A stretch of 64,000 bases of DNA from Chitinivorax tropicus (GTDB lineage: Bacteria; Pseudomonadota; Gammaproteobacteria; Burkholderiales; SCOH01), in NCBI RefSeq assembly GCF_014202905.1, contig NZ_JACHHY010000014.1, positions 62,001-126,000 on the forward strand. Direction: 5' to 3'. A program made the position numbers and the translations under genes. Shown piece by piece: positions 8,991 to 17,874 of this stretch. Numbering within the stretch: position 1 is the stretch's first letter; every line of letters starts with the position of its first letter. The notes under the pieces are model-generated. The model had not been told where the DNA came from. It saw only the letters and a list, made by a program, of their open reading frames with translations, and did no database searches.

Positions 8991-9820
8991 CAAAATACCC
9001 CGGGATTTGAAGAGAATGTTTCGTTAATGAGACTGAGCCAACTCGCCGGTTTGAGCGCTGATAATAGATAGACTGGATCGGGGCCTCGATGGCTGTATGG
9101 TTGGCACCTCCAATTCTCTGAGGATACACCCTGAGTCAACAATCAACAGAGAGATCACCGCCAGCTTGGTATCAGAGATCCATGCACCGTGGTGGTGCGC
9201 GCGCGGTGGCTGAGGTTGAGACGAAATGGCGTTTGAGAAAGTAATCAAAAATAGAGCACCAATCAATCAGCTTGATCTGGTAGTCTGGGTAGCATCTTTT
9301 TCTGAATCCTAATTTGTTGTTTTTTTTAATTTCTTTCCTGATAAATTACACCATACTCTCTAATATGTTGATTTGATTTTCTAGAATTGACAGGGTTGGA
9401 ACGTTGACATGATGAAAAGCACTATGCAAAAATTCTCTTTGCAAATCATTCCTGCAATTTTCTAAATCTGTAAATGCTCTCCTGCTATGAGGATAGATTG
9501 AATGAGAGGCTTAAGTCTCACGGATCTGGAGGTTGTGGGTTGGGTATCGGATGATACAGTCCATGCTACCGTTGTCGGTGTGGGCTTTGGACTGCTGGTA
9601 TGGTGCTCATCGCTCTGGTATGGCACCCTTGCATAGGTTGCGAATCTATTCGAATTGGTTATTGAGAAATTAATACAGGCTGGACCAATGGAAAAGGTGC
9701 TTCCTGGGTAATGTTTTGGAATCTGTTTTTCAGATGCGCTTGCTTGAAAAACAAATTATTGCTCGTGGATTTAATTTATTCCAATCCACATTTTTAAAAT
9801 GAATTGACGATTAAGGTGGG
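8991..9820. other. AT-rich intergenic region with one possible tiny ORF
   Basis: About 830 nt of lower GC than the neighbours, especially after 9300. A 44-codon frame at 9502-9636 (MRGLSLTDL... ending SLWYGTLA) has one hydrophobic stretch and a distant GAGG; I do not annotate it as a gene. Other frames lack ribosome sites and family resemblance. No hairpin, repeat or RNA gene was recognised. Confidence 0.4.
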
Positions 9821-10057
9821 ATGATGAGTAGTAAGCTTAGAGAGTTTGCCATGTTGTTTTCAATTTCCGGTTTGGCTTCAGTGTTTTGTCACCAAGTTGG
9901 GTTGGTAGAGCGTGGTGATATAGTTTGGCTGCTTGCTACATATTTTATATGTGGCTTGATCCATCCTTTTGCACGACGAGCAGCCCGACGAGCAGCCCGA
10001 CAAGCAACCCTCCGTCAGTTGGCCAGCACCCAGAGGCGGGATCAGGCCTGCGAATAG
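9821..10057 (+). CDS. Small predicted membrane protein with basic tail
   Basis: About 78 residues, not recognised. Two hydrophobic segments (AMLFSISGLASVF and IVWLLATYFICGLI) flank a short polar loop and are followed by an Arg/Ala-rich tail made from a 12-bp tandem repeat (RRAA units). AAGGTGGG precedes tandem ATG codons at 9821 and 9824, so translation is plausible. The layout (helix, loop with QVG/QIG, helix, basic tail) resembles the small protein at 10567. It lies in an AT-rich patch with no partner gene. Confidence 0.4.
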   Translation: MMSSKLREFAMLFSISGLASVFCHQVGLVERGDIVWLLATYFICGLIHPFARRAARRAARQATLRQLASTQRRDQACE

Positions 10058-10566
10058 AGTGGGGCTAGATCAGCAATCTATATCCTCAGGTAGTTCATCA
10101 TATAATCTGGTCAGCTATGGCTGACTCTGTTGCTCAAATCCACCGACACCATGGCTTGGTAAGATAACACCCTGACTGAGCCCTCCTCAAAACGAATTCG
10201 AACCATCAGTTGGAAAGCCCACCGCCAATCCCTTATTCAGCACCGCTCAATGTCCATCTGGGCGGGCATAAGCTTGTCATGGCTGTATTTATAGCGATGT
10301 ATTGACTCAGTAAAAATATATAGTAACCCACTAAAATTACACGGATCATAATTTATATAGAAGACCATGATGGGTATGGTATTTGAAAAAAATAATTGAT
10401 AGATAGGTTATCCGTGCGTGGTGGTTGTGGTGTAAATCCGTTTGGAGAAAGTGAAAATTCGCCCCGCTCAGGGTTTATGCAAGAGGGACTTGGTGTGGTG
10501 AGAATAGCATCAGTCAGGTTTTGATGAGAAATGGCTACAAATTGTCAGATTTGAATTGAAGGGAAT
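10058..10566. other. AT-rich intergenic region
   Basis: About 510 nt between two small membrane-protein genes. Stretches near 10300-10400 are strongly AT-rich (for example AAAAATATATAG). I see no gene, repeat or RNA structure that I can support; it may hold the promoter of the next small gene. Confidence 0.4.
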
Positions 10567-10776
10567 GTGTCGGTGATGAAGTATGTGTATGGTTTGCTAT
10601 ACCTTTTGATAGTTTTTGTTTCTGGAGAGATTACCCAGCAGATTGGTGTGTACTTCAATTCGAAATACGATCTTTTTCTGATGGGGGTGGTAATTTCGGC
10701 CAGCACTGTCAGTGCTTTATGGAAAAGAAGAAACAGAAACCTGATGCCAGCGTCACAAAAAAGCCTCTCAGATTGA
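10567..10776 (+). CDS. Small two-helix membrane protein
   Basis: About 66-69 residues, not recognised. Two transmembrane-like segments (VYGLLYLLIVFVSG and LFLMGVVISASTVSAL) are separated by a short loop and end in KRRNRN. The start could be GTG 10567, GTG 10573 or ATG 10576; AAGGG at 10559-10563 best suits 10573. The stop codon TGA (10774-10776) is the first part of the right arm of an intrinsic terminator, so gene end and transcript end coincide. That supports a genuine expressed unit. Confidence 0.5.
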   Translation: MSVMKYVYGLLYLLIVFVSGEITQQIGVYFNSKYDLFLMGVVISASTVSALWKRRNRNLMPASQKSLSD

Positions 10777-10787
10777 GAGGCTTTTTT
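10757..10787. terminator. Bidirectional intrinsic terminator
   Basis: An A-run plus GCCTCTCA pairs with TGAGAGGC plus a T-run across a 3-nt loop. It serves the small plus-strand gene and the convergent phaA. Confidence 0.88.
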
Positions 10788-10806
10788 GTTGTGAAGGGTG
10801 GTGAGA

Positions 10807-11988
10807 TCAGCGACGTTCAATCGCCAGTGCCACGCCCATGCCACCGCCGATGCACAGTGTTGCCAGACCTTTCTTGGCGTCACGGCGGATCATTTCGTGA
10901 ATCAAGGTCACCAGAACACGGTTGCCAGATGCGCCTATCGGGTGGCCCAGTGCAATGGCGCCACCGTTGACATTGACACGGCTCATGTCCCACTTCAGCT
11001 CTTTTGATACGCCCAATGCTTGGGCAGCGAAGGCTTCGTTGGCTTCGATGAGGTCGATTTGGTCAAGGCTCCAGCCTGCGCGTGCCAGGGTGCGCTGGGT
11101 GGCGGGGACTGGCCCCATGCCCATGATGGAAGGCTCGACGCCTGCGGAAGCGTAGGCTTTGACATAGGCCAATGGCTTGAGGCCTAGCTCGGCGGCTTTC
11201 TTGGCGGACATCATGATTACAGCAGATGCGCCATCATTGATGCCTGATGCATTGCCTGCTGTGACGGTGCCTTCTTTGTTGAAAGCGGGTTTGAGCTTGG
11301 TTAGGCCCTCCATGGTGCTGCCGATTTTGATGTATTCGTCTTGATTGAATACGATCGGATCGCCTTTGCGCTGTGGAATCTCAATACCGATGATTTCATC
11401 TGCGAATTTGCCCGCTTTTTGCGCTGCCTCGGCTTTCTGCTGCGAGCCCAGGGCAAATTCGTCCTGCTCGGTGCGTGAGATGCCGTATTTGCTGGCGATG
11501 TTCTCAGCGGTGACGCCCATGTGGTATTGGTTGTATACGTCGGTCAGGCCGTCGTAGACCATGCTGTCCACCAGTGTGCCATTGCCCATGCGGATGCCGT
11601 TGCGGCTGTTGTTCAGCAGGTGCGGCGAGGCGGACATGTTCTCTTGACCGCCAGCGATGATGATATCGCTGTCACCCTGTGCAATGGCCTGGGCTGCAAG
11701 GTGGGTGGTCTTCAGGCCTGAGCCGCATACCTGGTTGATGGTGAGCCCTGGGATGTGAACCGGCAGCCCGGCTTTGATCAAGGCTTGACGGGCAGGGTTT
11801 TGGCCCAGTCCGGCTGTCAGCACATTGCCCATGATGACTTCGCAGACTTGATCGGGCGTGATGCCAGTTTTGTCGAGCAACGCCTTGATAACTTTTGCGC
11901 CCAGGTCGGGTGCGCTGATGCCCGCCAACGCACCACCAAACGAGCCAATCGCTGTACGGCCCGCTGCAACAATCACGACTTCATTCAT
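10807..11988 (-). CDS. phaA: Acetyl-CoA acetyltransferase (beta-ketothiolase)
   Basis: A 393-residue thiolase that condenses two acetyl-CoA to acetoacetyl-CoA, the first step of PHB synthesis. The catalytic residues are visible: C88 in [11 protein letters not shown]349 in GHPIGASG and C379 in LCIGGGMG, matching the PhaA/AtoB subfamily in position and length. GGAGAG lies upstream of the ATG. It follows phaC on the same strand by about 80 nt, giving a phaC-phaA order; no phaB reductase is present in the window. AtoB-type beta-oxidation use is possible, but the context favours PHA. Confidence 0.93.
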   Translation of the reverse strand: MNEVVIVAAGRTAIGSFGGALAGISAPDLGAKVIKALLDKTGITPDQVCEVIMGNVLTAGLGQNPARQALIKAGLPVHIPGLTINQVCGSGLKTTHLAAQAIAQGDSDIIIAGGQENMSASPHLLNNSRNGIRMGNGTLVDSMVYDGLTDVYNQYHMGVTAENIASKYGISRTEQDEFALGSQQKAEAAQKAGKFADEIIGIEIPQRKGDPIVFNQDEYIKIGSTMEGLTKLKPAFNKEGTVTAGNASGINDGASAVIMMSAKKAAELGLKPLAYVKAYASAGVEPSIMGMGPVPATQRTLARAGWSLDQIDLIEANEAFAAQALGVSKELKWDMSRVNVNGGAIALGHPIGASGNRVLVTLIHEMIRRDAKKGLATLCIGGGMGVALAIERR

Positions 11989-12069
11989 GTCAGTCTCTCC
12001 AGATTGAGGTGACGTGCCCGCCAGAGGGCGGACACGCTTGGTTTTTGATAGGCAGGATGATACCGTGCC

Positions 12070-13821
12070 TCAAACTTTGACAGCACGTTCCTTCACATAT
12101 CGACCAGGTGCTGGCTCGATGGGTTTGTACTGACGGTTGCCCAATGTCTTGGGTGAGGCCACCAATTTGCCGGACTGGGGGGCCAGCCATGCATCCCAAT
12201 CGGCCCACCAGCTTCCTGGGCGAGACTCGGCACCTTCCAGCCAGGCATCGGCTGATTGATTCAGGTTGTCGTTGACCCAGTAGTTCCGCTTGCCCAGCTT
12301 GACTGGGTTGATCGACCCTGCGATATGACCAGACGCACCTAGCACATAGCGTACTGGCCCACCTAGCAGGGCATTGGTCAGATAGGCGGTTTTCCACGGC
12401 GCAATGTGATCTTCGCGAGCGGCGAAGTTGTAGACGGGGAGGGTCACCTGCTTCATGTCGATCTTGACGCCGCATAGCTCTGTCGTGCCGGGGGTTGCCA
12501 AGGCATTGTCGAGATACATGGTTCGCAAGAAGAAGGTGTGCATCGGCAATGGTAAGTTGGCCGAGTCATTGTTCCAATACAACAGATCAAAAGGCGGGGG
12601 CGTTTTGCCTTTCAGATAGTTATTGACGACGTAGTTCCAGACCAGATCGTTGGCGCGGAGAGATGAGAAGGTTCTGGCGATCTCCTTGCCACTGATTACG
12701 CCACCGTCAGCCAAGCGAGTCTCTCGGCTCCGAACCAATGCTTGGTCGATGAAATTGCTGATTTCACCTGGGTCGGTGTGATCGACCATCACAGTCATCA
12801 AGGTGGCAGACTCATACCAGTCGTGCCCACGTGCCTTTGCGATCGGTAGCGCAGTGGACAGCAACACGCCACCGATGCAGAAGCCCAGGACATTGATCTT
12901 TTCTGCCTTGCCGATTGACTGCACCACCTGCGTGGCCTGGAAAATACCTTTTTCCAGATAGTCTTCCCATGTCAGGTGTCCTTCGGCTGGGGTGATATTC
13001 TTCCAAGAGATCAGGAAGGTGTTGTACCCCTGTTCCACCATATAGCGGACAAACGAATTGTCAGGCTGTAGATCCATCAGGTAATACTTGTTGACGCACG
13101 GCGGGATGACGAGCAACGGGCGCTCATAGACCTTTGCCTGCGTCGGTGTGTATTGGATCAGCTGCAGCAGTTCGTTTTCGAACACCACTTCGCCCGGTGT
13201 GACGGCCAGATTTCTGCCCACCTCGAAGAGCGACTCATCCGTCATCGAGATGTGGCCCTTCTGGATGTCCTCGGCCAAGTTCTTCAGTCCATCCGCCAAG
13301 CTCTGGCCCTTGGTTTCAACTGCCAGCTTTAATACCTCTGGATTGGTTAGCGGAAAATTGGTCGGGCTCATGGCATCAATGTACTGCTTGGTGAAGAACA
13401 GTGCCTTGTCCTTCGCTTCCTCGTCCAACTCAGCGCCTTGCACCAGTTCGGTCAACCACTGGCCGGTCAGCAGATAATATTGTTTGATGTAATCGAAGAG
13501 TGGGTACTGTTCCCACTCGGGGGCATTGAAGCGTCGATCCTGATTGGCAGGCCTGATGATCGTCCGGCGTTCTTCGCCGCGATGGGCACCTAGCATGCCC
13601 ATCCATAGATCCATCTGCTTCTGGTAAAACTCGCCTTGCTTTTCAACCAGATGCGAGGTGTTTTGCATCAGCCCTTGGATCAGATTGGGCATCAATTGCT
13701 CAGTTGATTCAGGCTGGGTTGCAGCAAGCGGTTTGAGGAGCTGCTCAAACCACTGCTTATTGGTTTCGGTAATGGTCTCGAACAGTTTGTCGAGCACCGC
13801 ACCTTGATTTTCGACTGCCAC
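12070..13821 (-). CDS. phaC: Class I poly(3-hydroxyalkanoate) synthase
   Basis: Polymerises (R)-3-hydroxyacyl-CoA on the granule surface. It is 583 residues from GTG 13821. The PhaC N-terminal domain is followed by an alpha/beta-hydrolase domain with the lipase-like box GFCIGG (nucleophile C315), Asp471 in REDHIAPW and His499 in ASGHIAGS. Length and motifs fit class I (PhaC alone, no PhaE or PhaR subunit). The start is chosen for the strong GGAAGGGG located 7 nt upstream of the GTG; an ATG at 13851 lies upstream of that site and lacks its own. The downstream neighbour is phaA, and phaR and phasin lie about 5 kb away. Confidence 0.95.
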   Translation of the reverse strand: MAVENQGAVLDKLFETITETNKQWFEQLLKPLAATQPESTEQLMPNLIQGLMQNTSHLVEKQGEFYQKQMDLWMGMLGAHRGEERRTIIRPANQDRRFNAPEWEQYPLFDYIKQYYLLTGQWLTELVQGAELDEEAKDKALFFTKQYIDAMSPTNFPLTNPEVLKLAVETKGQSLADGLKNLAEDIQKGHISMTDESLFEVGRNLAVTPGEVVFENELLQLIQYTPTQAKVYERPLLVIPPCVNKYYLMDLQPDNSFVRYMVEQGYNTFLISWKNITPAEGHLTWEDYLEKGIFQATQVVQSIGKAEKINVLGFCIGGVLLSTALPIAKARGHDWYESATLMTVMVDHTDPGEISNFIDQALVRSRETRLADGGVISGKEIARTFSSLRANDLVWNYVVNNYLKGKTPPPFDLLYWNNDSANLPLPMHTFFLRTMYLDNALATPGTTELCGVKIDMKQVTLPVYNFAAREDHIAPWKTAYLTNALLGGPVRYVLGASGHIAGSINPVKLGKRNYWVNDNLNQSADAWLEGAESRPGSWWADWDAWLAPQSGKLVASPKTLGNRQYKPIEPAPGRYVKERAVKV

Positions 13822-14510
13822 GCGACGTCCCCTTCCAGATGATTGCTGCATTGCAACTTCAAACCTGCTGTATCCAGCCTGGGGTCATGGCAGTAGAAAC
13901 CAATACCTGCACCGACACGACGCCAGCTGGTGGACCGCTACCTGTTGAATAGGTCAGATGACGATCTGACCGTATCCTGACATGGCAGTTTTACAAGAAT
14001 CTTTTCGCACCTGCAACATCAGATTTCTACTGACAGGGGAAATCCGCACCCTACGACGTTCGGTTGGGTCTGAGGTGGAATGATCCGTTTTCGATAGGGT
14101 GATGATATCCAGATATATTCAAATTTTTCCTTATCGCGCCAGTGCTTGAGAATATGGAAAACTCATATGTCATATCATTGATTTATGTATTTGCTTGGTG
14201 TCAGTTGTATTGATGTTTTGAAATAATGCTTAACGAATATTTGAAATAAGAGATGTTGAATGCAATCGTTACCAAAACATTTCAAATTGATTATTCTAAA
14301 CCTGCAAAAAAGACACTATGATCGTCCTTCTGAGCGTGTTGAGGGTGTGGCTCAATGTGCTCTCGATCCGATTGATCCATGCTGTCCATTGGCTGGCTCA
14401 ATCTGGGGTATGACGGACAAGGCTTGATAAGACATATAAAAAATGTGTTGTATTTCAAGTGGCTACATTGATTGTCGCTGGGGTGCAATACCAAATGATG
14501 AGGAAAAAAT
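13822..14510. other. Divergent intergenic region, partly AT-rich
   Basis: About 690 nt between phaC (minus) and the HAD phosphatase (plus). Sequence from 14100 to 14300 is AT-rich and probably contains promoters. Open frames here (for example minus 14291-14710, which runs into the phosphatase gene) look like non-coding shadows. No repeats or RNA genes recognised. Confidence 0.45.
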
Positions 14511-15788
14511 ATGCAACGTCGTGGATTCATGACCTCCCTGGCAGCAGGTGGCGCATTGGCATTGTTAGGGAAGGAAGCGGCAGCTGGGCAATACAAGCAC
14601 CCAGGAAAAGCCACTCCGGATGCGGGCAAGTGGGCGCCCAATGCACTTCGTCGGGTCAATGAGATCATTGCAGAATTTGGCAGAGGTGGCAGGCGCCACC
14701 GTGCCAGCAAGCGACCCTATGTCGTGTTCGACTGGGACAACACCTCCATCATGCACGACACTGAAGAGGCGTTGCTGATGTATCAGATCAACAACCTCGC
14801 ATTCAAGCTGACGCCCGACGAATTTGCAACAATCGTCAAGCAAGGGGTGCCACCAGGCCCATTTGCCGCTGATTATAAAAATGCCGATGGCCAAGTGGTC
14901 ACATTGGAAGCCATCACCAGCGACCTGGTCGATGATTACAAAGAAATTCACCAACAGTATAAAGGCATGGCCGGACAGCAGAGCCTGGAAGCGGTGCAGG
15001 CCAGCGATGTATTCGTGGATTTCCGCGCCAAGCTCTACTTTCTGTACGAGGCCATCAACGATACCCATGGCCCGAATATTGGCTACCCCTGGGTGATTTA
15101 TTTCTTTGCCAATCTGTCGGTGAAGGAAGTTTCTGCCATGGCAGAGGCCTCGAACGACCTTGGCCTGGGCGATGGTATTCGTAAGGTCAAGTACGTCAGC
15201 CCCAGCTCGCGTGCTGGGCAAGCTGGCGTCATCAGCACCGCCCACAGCCACGGCTTGCGCCTGACACCGGAGATCTCCAACCTGATGCATGTTTTGGAAG
15301 CCAATGACATTGACGTCTATGTCAGCACTGCATCATTGGAGGATGTCGTCCGGGTGTTTGCGACCCTTCCTAAATATGGCTATGCGCTGAAACCAGAACA
15401 GGTGTTGGGCTTACGTCTGGAAACCACTGCTGACGGGGTATTCAAAAACGCCTACAAAGCTGGTTGGCCACTGAACTGGGGGCCGGGCAAATCAGAAGTC
15501 ATCAAGCGGGAGCTGGTTGCAAAAAAAGGTTATGGCCCGCTGATGGTCTTGGGCGACAGCGATGGTGACTATGACATGTTGCGCGATTTCCCCGATACGC
15601 AGCTGAGCGTGATCGTCAACCGCCTCAAGAAGGGCAAAATCGGTACCCTCTGCGCGCAGGCTGCTGAAACACTGGGCAGGCCTGGTGCACGCTTTGTGCT
15701 GCAAGGGCGAGATGAGCGTACTGGGCAGTGGATTCCAGAGGAGATGACGCTGAAGCTCGGTAAAACCGAGAAAAAACTACTTGCCTGA
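14511..15788 (+). CDS. Tat-exported HAD-superfamily phosphatase (phosphorylcholine phosphatase-like)
   Basis: A 425-residue protein. The N-terminus MQRRGFMTSLAAGGALALL is a twin-arginine-type signal, so it is probably exported folded. HAD motif I is FDWDNTS (D74 nucleophile, D76 acid/base) and motif IV is GDSDGDYDM near residue 350; a large cap domain lies between. The exported, long, DWDNT-containing HAD architecture recalls Pseudomonas phosphorylcholine phosphatase PchP, but the substrate is inferred only. The orphan PhnD-like gene downstream hints at phosphorus scavenging without proving it. Confidence 0.78.
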   Translation: MQRRGFMTSLAAGGALALLGKEAAAGQYKHPGKATPDAGKWAPNALRRVNEIIAEFGRGGRRHRASKRPYVVFDWDNTSIMHDTEEALLMYQINNLAFKLTPDEFATIVKQGVPPGPFAADYKNADGQVVTLEAITSDLVDDYKEIHQQYKGMAGQQSLEAVQASDVFVDFRAKLYFLYEAINDTHGPNIGYPWVIYFFANLSVKEVSAMAEASNDLGLGDGIRKVKYVSPSSRAGQAGVISTAHSHGLRLTPEISNLMHVLEANDIDVYVSTASLEDVVRVFATLPKYGYALKPEQVLGLRLETTADGVFKNAYKAGWPLNWGPGKSEVIKRELVAKKGYGPLMVLGDSDGDYDMLRDFPDTQLSVIVNRLKKGKIGTLCAQAAETLGRPGARFVLQGRDERTGQWIPEEMTLKLGKTEKKLLA

Positions 15789-16290
15789 TCAGGCTACCCC
15801 ATAGCGATCATTGCGAGGTTCTGTTGACATCATTTCATGGCCTGTGCCGAATCGAGTTGGCGGCAATCCACCGGCAGCTCACCGGCATTGCCCGTCACTC
15901 AGCACGCGCCGAGGGGCCATGGCAACAGAACCTACGCTTTATGTCGTATGGTTTGGTTTTGCGGCATGAGCATCTCTCTCGGCTTCTTTTTGCAATGCAA
16001 TAAGCATTGCGGCGTCTCCTGGATGTCGATATTCCTGCGCTCAAATACATTTTTCCATGCCAACATGCTAGTGTTTTGGCAGAATACGGCATTCCATACC
16101 TTTGAAATTCGGGTATAGCCGAATTGGCTTGGTCGTGTATAAAAATTCATCATATGAAGACGACAAGGGAATCGGCGTCCAACCATATCTGTCATTCTGA
16201 ATGGTTGTGACATCGCAAAAGATGGCGCCAATATCGACTCAATGTTGGCGAAGGTGCCTCCAACAATTGCAGAAGTAGGGAGATGATTTC
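15789..16290. other. Intergenic region upstream of the PhnD-like gene
   Basis: About 500 nt without a convincing gene. It contains a perfect palindrome at 16106-16125 (AATTCGG/CCGAATT, 6-nt loop) just upstream of a TATAAA sequence near 16139, a possible operator and -10 element for the binding-protein gene. This regulatory reading is tentative. Confidence 0.4.
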
Positions 16291-17271
16291 ATGAAGTTAT
16301 ACCAAAAGACGTTGGCAACACTGATTGCGGGCTTGATGGCCAGTGGCTTGGCACAAGCAGAAGAGCTGACACTGGGATTGATCGCGCCCACAACCGTTCA
16401 GGAAACGACAGATAACTGGAAGCCCCTGGCGGTGGAGCTGGAAAAAGCACTTGGGATGAAGGTCAATCTGGTCGCCTCCACCAATTACAGCGATATTGTG
16501 CAGGGCATGAAGGACAACAAGATCCAGATCGCCTGGCTATCCAGCAAGGTAGCCATCGATGCTGTCAGCGTCGGTAATGCAACTGTCTTTGCACAAGTGG
16601 TCAAGGCTGACGGCTCGCTTGGCTATCGTTCGCTGATCATTACCCAGCAGAACAGCCCGATCAAGTCGCTGGAGGATCTGCTCGCCAACGGGAAAAAATA
16701 TGCTTTTGGACATGGCGACCCCAAGTCCACCTCTGGTTATCTGATCCCCAGCTATTACGTGTTCTCACGTAACAACATCGATGCCAGCAAGCACTTCAAA
16801 TCCATTGTCTACCAGAATCACCAAAAGAACTTCCTGGCCGTGGCCGAGGGCAAGCTCGATGCTTCGACCAACAACACCGAGGACATGGATACGTTCAAAA
16901 CCGAGTTTGCGGACAAGTACAAAAACATCCGTATCCTGTGGGAATCTGATTTGATCCCCAATGATCCCATGCTTTTTCGAAATGATCTGCAATCCTCAAC
17001 CAAAGCCAAAATCAAGCAATTCTTCTTCAGCTATGGCAAAGGTGGTGCAGAACAGCGCAAGGTACTGTTGAACATCCGTGACCTATCGGGTTTCAAATCA
17101 TCCTCCAACTCACAACTGATGCGCATTGCAGACCTGCAGATGTTCCAGGAACATCAAAAGCTGATGCTAGACGAAAGTGTTCCGGCTACCGAAAAGACCG
17201 CCCGCTACGAAGAAATTTCGAAGAAATTCGGGCGGATCACCCGGATGTTGGAAGTCAAGGAAAAGAACTGA
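16291..17271 (+). CDS. PhnD-family phosphate/phosphite/phosphonate-binding protein
   Basis: A 326-residue periplasmic binding protein. A Sec signal peptide (LATLIAGLMASGLAQA, cleavage about residue 23) precedes a type-2 periplasmic fold with PhnD-family features: TTVQETTDNWKPLAVELEKALG, a WLSSK segment, and GHGDPKSTSGYLIPSYY in the hinge region. The family binds phosphonates, phosphite or related anions for ABC import. No phnC/phnE ATPase or permease gene accompanies it, so it either works with a distant transporter or has a sensing role. GGGAG precedes the ATG and a strong terminator follows. Confidence 0.85.
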   Translation: MKLYQKTLATLIAGLMASGLAQAEELTLGLIAPTTVQETTDNWKPLAVELEKALGMKVNLVASTNYSDIVQGMKDNKIQIAWLSSKVAIDAVSVGNATVFAQVVKADGSLGYRSLIITQQNSPIKSLEDLLANGKKYAFGHGDPKSTSGYLIPSYYVFSRNNIDASKHFKSIVYQNHQKNFLAVAEGKLDASTNNTEDMDTFKTEFADKYKNIRILWESDLIPNDPMLFRNDLQSSTKAKIKQFFFSYGKGGAEQRKVLLNIRDLSGFKSSSNSQLMRIADLQMFQEHQKLMLDESVPATEKTARYEEISKKFGRITRMLEVKEKN

Positions 17272-17280
17272 TCTCAATAC

Positions 17281-17305
17281 GCCGCGCAATCTAGCGCGGC
17301 TTTTT
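17281..17305 (+). terminator. Intrinsic terminator
   Basis: GCCGCGC/GCGCGGC stem (7 bp, 6-nt loop) followed by TTTTT, ending the PhnD-like gene. Confidence 0.85.
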
Positions 17306-17309
17306 ATCC

Positions 17310-17504
17310 ATGCGCTATATCCTGATAATCGGCTGGCTCTATGTCGCCCTCATGTTTTCCATCGCCAGCAACAGCTGGGTGGATGGACTCCTCAAATTTC
17401 TCTTTCTGGGGGTCTTTATCACCGCTGTTTTGTTGTGGCTCGCCAACAGTTGGGCACGTCAAAAAAAGCGGGAGATGAAAGAAAATATCAATATGGATGA
17501 ATAG
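17310..17504 (+). CDS. Small two-helix membrane protein
   Basis: A 64-residue protein, not recognised. Two transmembrane segments (YILIIGWLYVALMFSIA and FLFLGVFITAVLLWLA) are followed by a charged tail (RQKKREMKEN). The ATG at 17310 lies just after the T-run of the preceding terminator and has no ribosome site, so expression would need read-through or a leaderless transcript. The protein-like composition still favours a real gene. Confidence 0.5.
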   Translation: MRYILIIGWLYVALMFSIASNSWVDGLLKFLFLGVFITAVLLWLANSWARQKKREMKENINMDE

Positions 17505-17868
17505 GTTATTCCGTATTGATTGATGCGCGGCCAAGGGGCGATAAAAATAATTCTCATCGCATGGATGGGCGCATTTTTACATTCTGAAACACTTATGCTA
17601 GTCTGCTTGACAGCAGGGATCGAGAGCGAATCAACAGCAGTACCCGAAGTAGGTATTGCGGGCTGGCCAATGCACCCGCTGTATGCAGGGTGTAATGACA
17701 TAATGAAGAACATATAGCCCACACTCACCTATCAAGTTACTGAGGTTGCTGACAAATCAATAATATTTATATCGCTGCATGCATGTGTAGAACGATATAG
17801 AACGGCGCGCACTCGGTCTCTCTCAAAAATTGCCGCAAGGCTGATCAGACACAGAATTCAGAGAGAGT
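17505..17868. other. Intergenic region upstream of the TonB-dependent receptor
   Basis: About 360 nt. A 65-codon frame at 17520-17717 has no ribosome site and is not supported. The region presumably holds the receptor promoter and 5' leader. I found no clear Fur box or riboswitch. Confidence 0.4.
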
Positions 17869-17874
17869 GTGAGT

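Noticed and set aside
9502-9636. 44-codon plus-strand frame with one hydrophobic segment
   Set aside because: The GAGG is about 10 nt away, the length is near chance for AT-rich DNA, and nothing else supports it.
14291-14710. 139-codon minus-strand frame upstream of the HAD phosphatase
   Set aside because: Mostly antisense to the phosphatase signal-peptide region with no motif; treated as a shadow.
17520-17717. 65-codon frame upstream of the TonB receptor
   Set aside because: No ribosome site and irregular composition; lies where the receptor promoter is expected.
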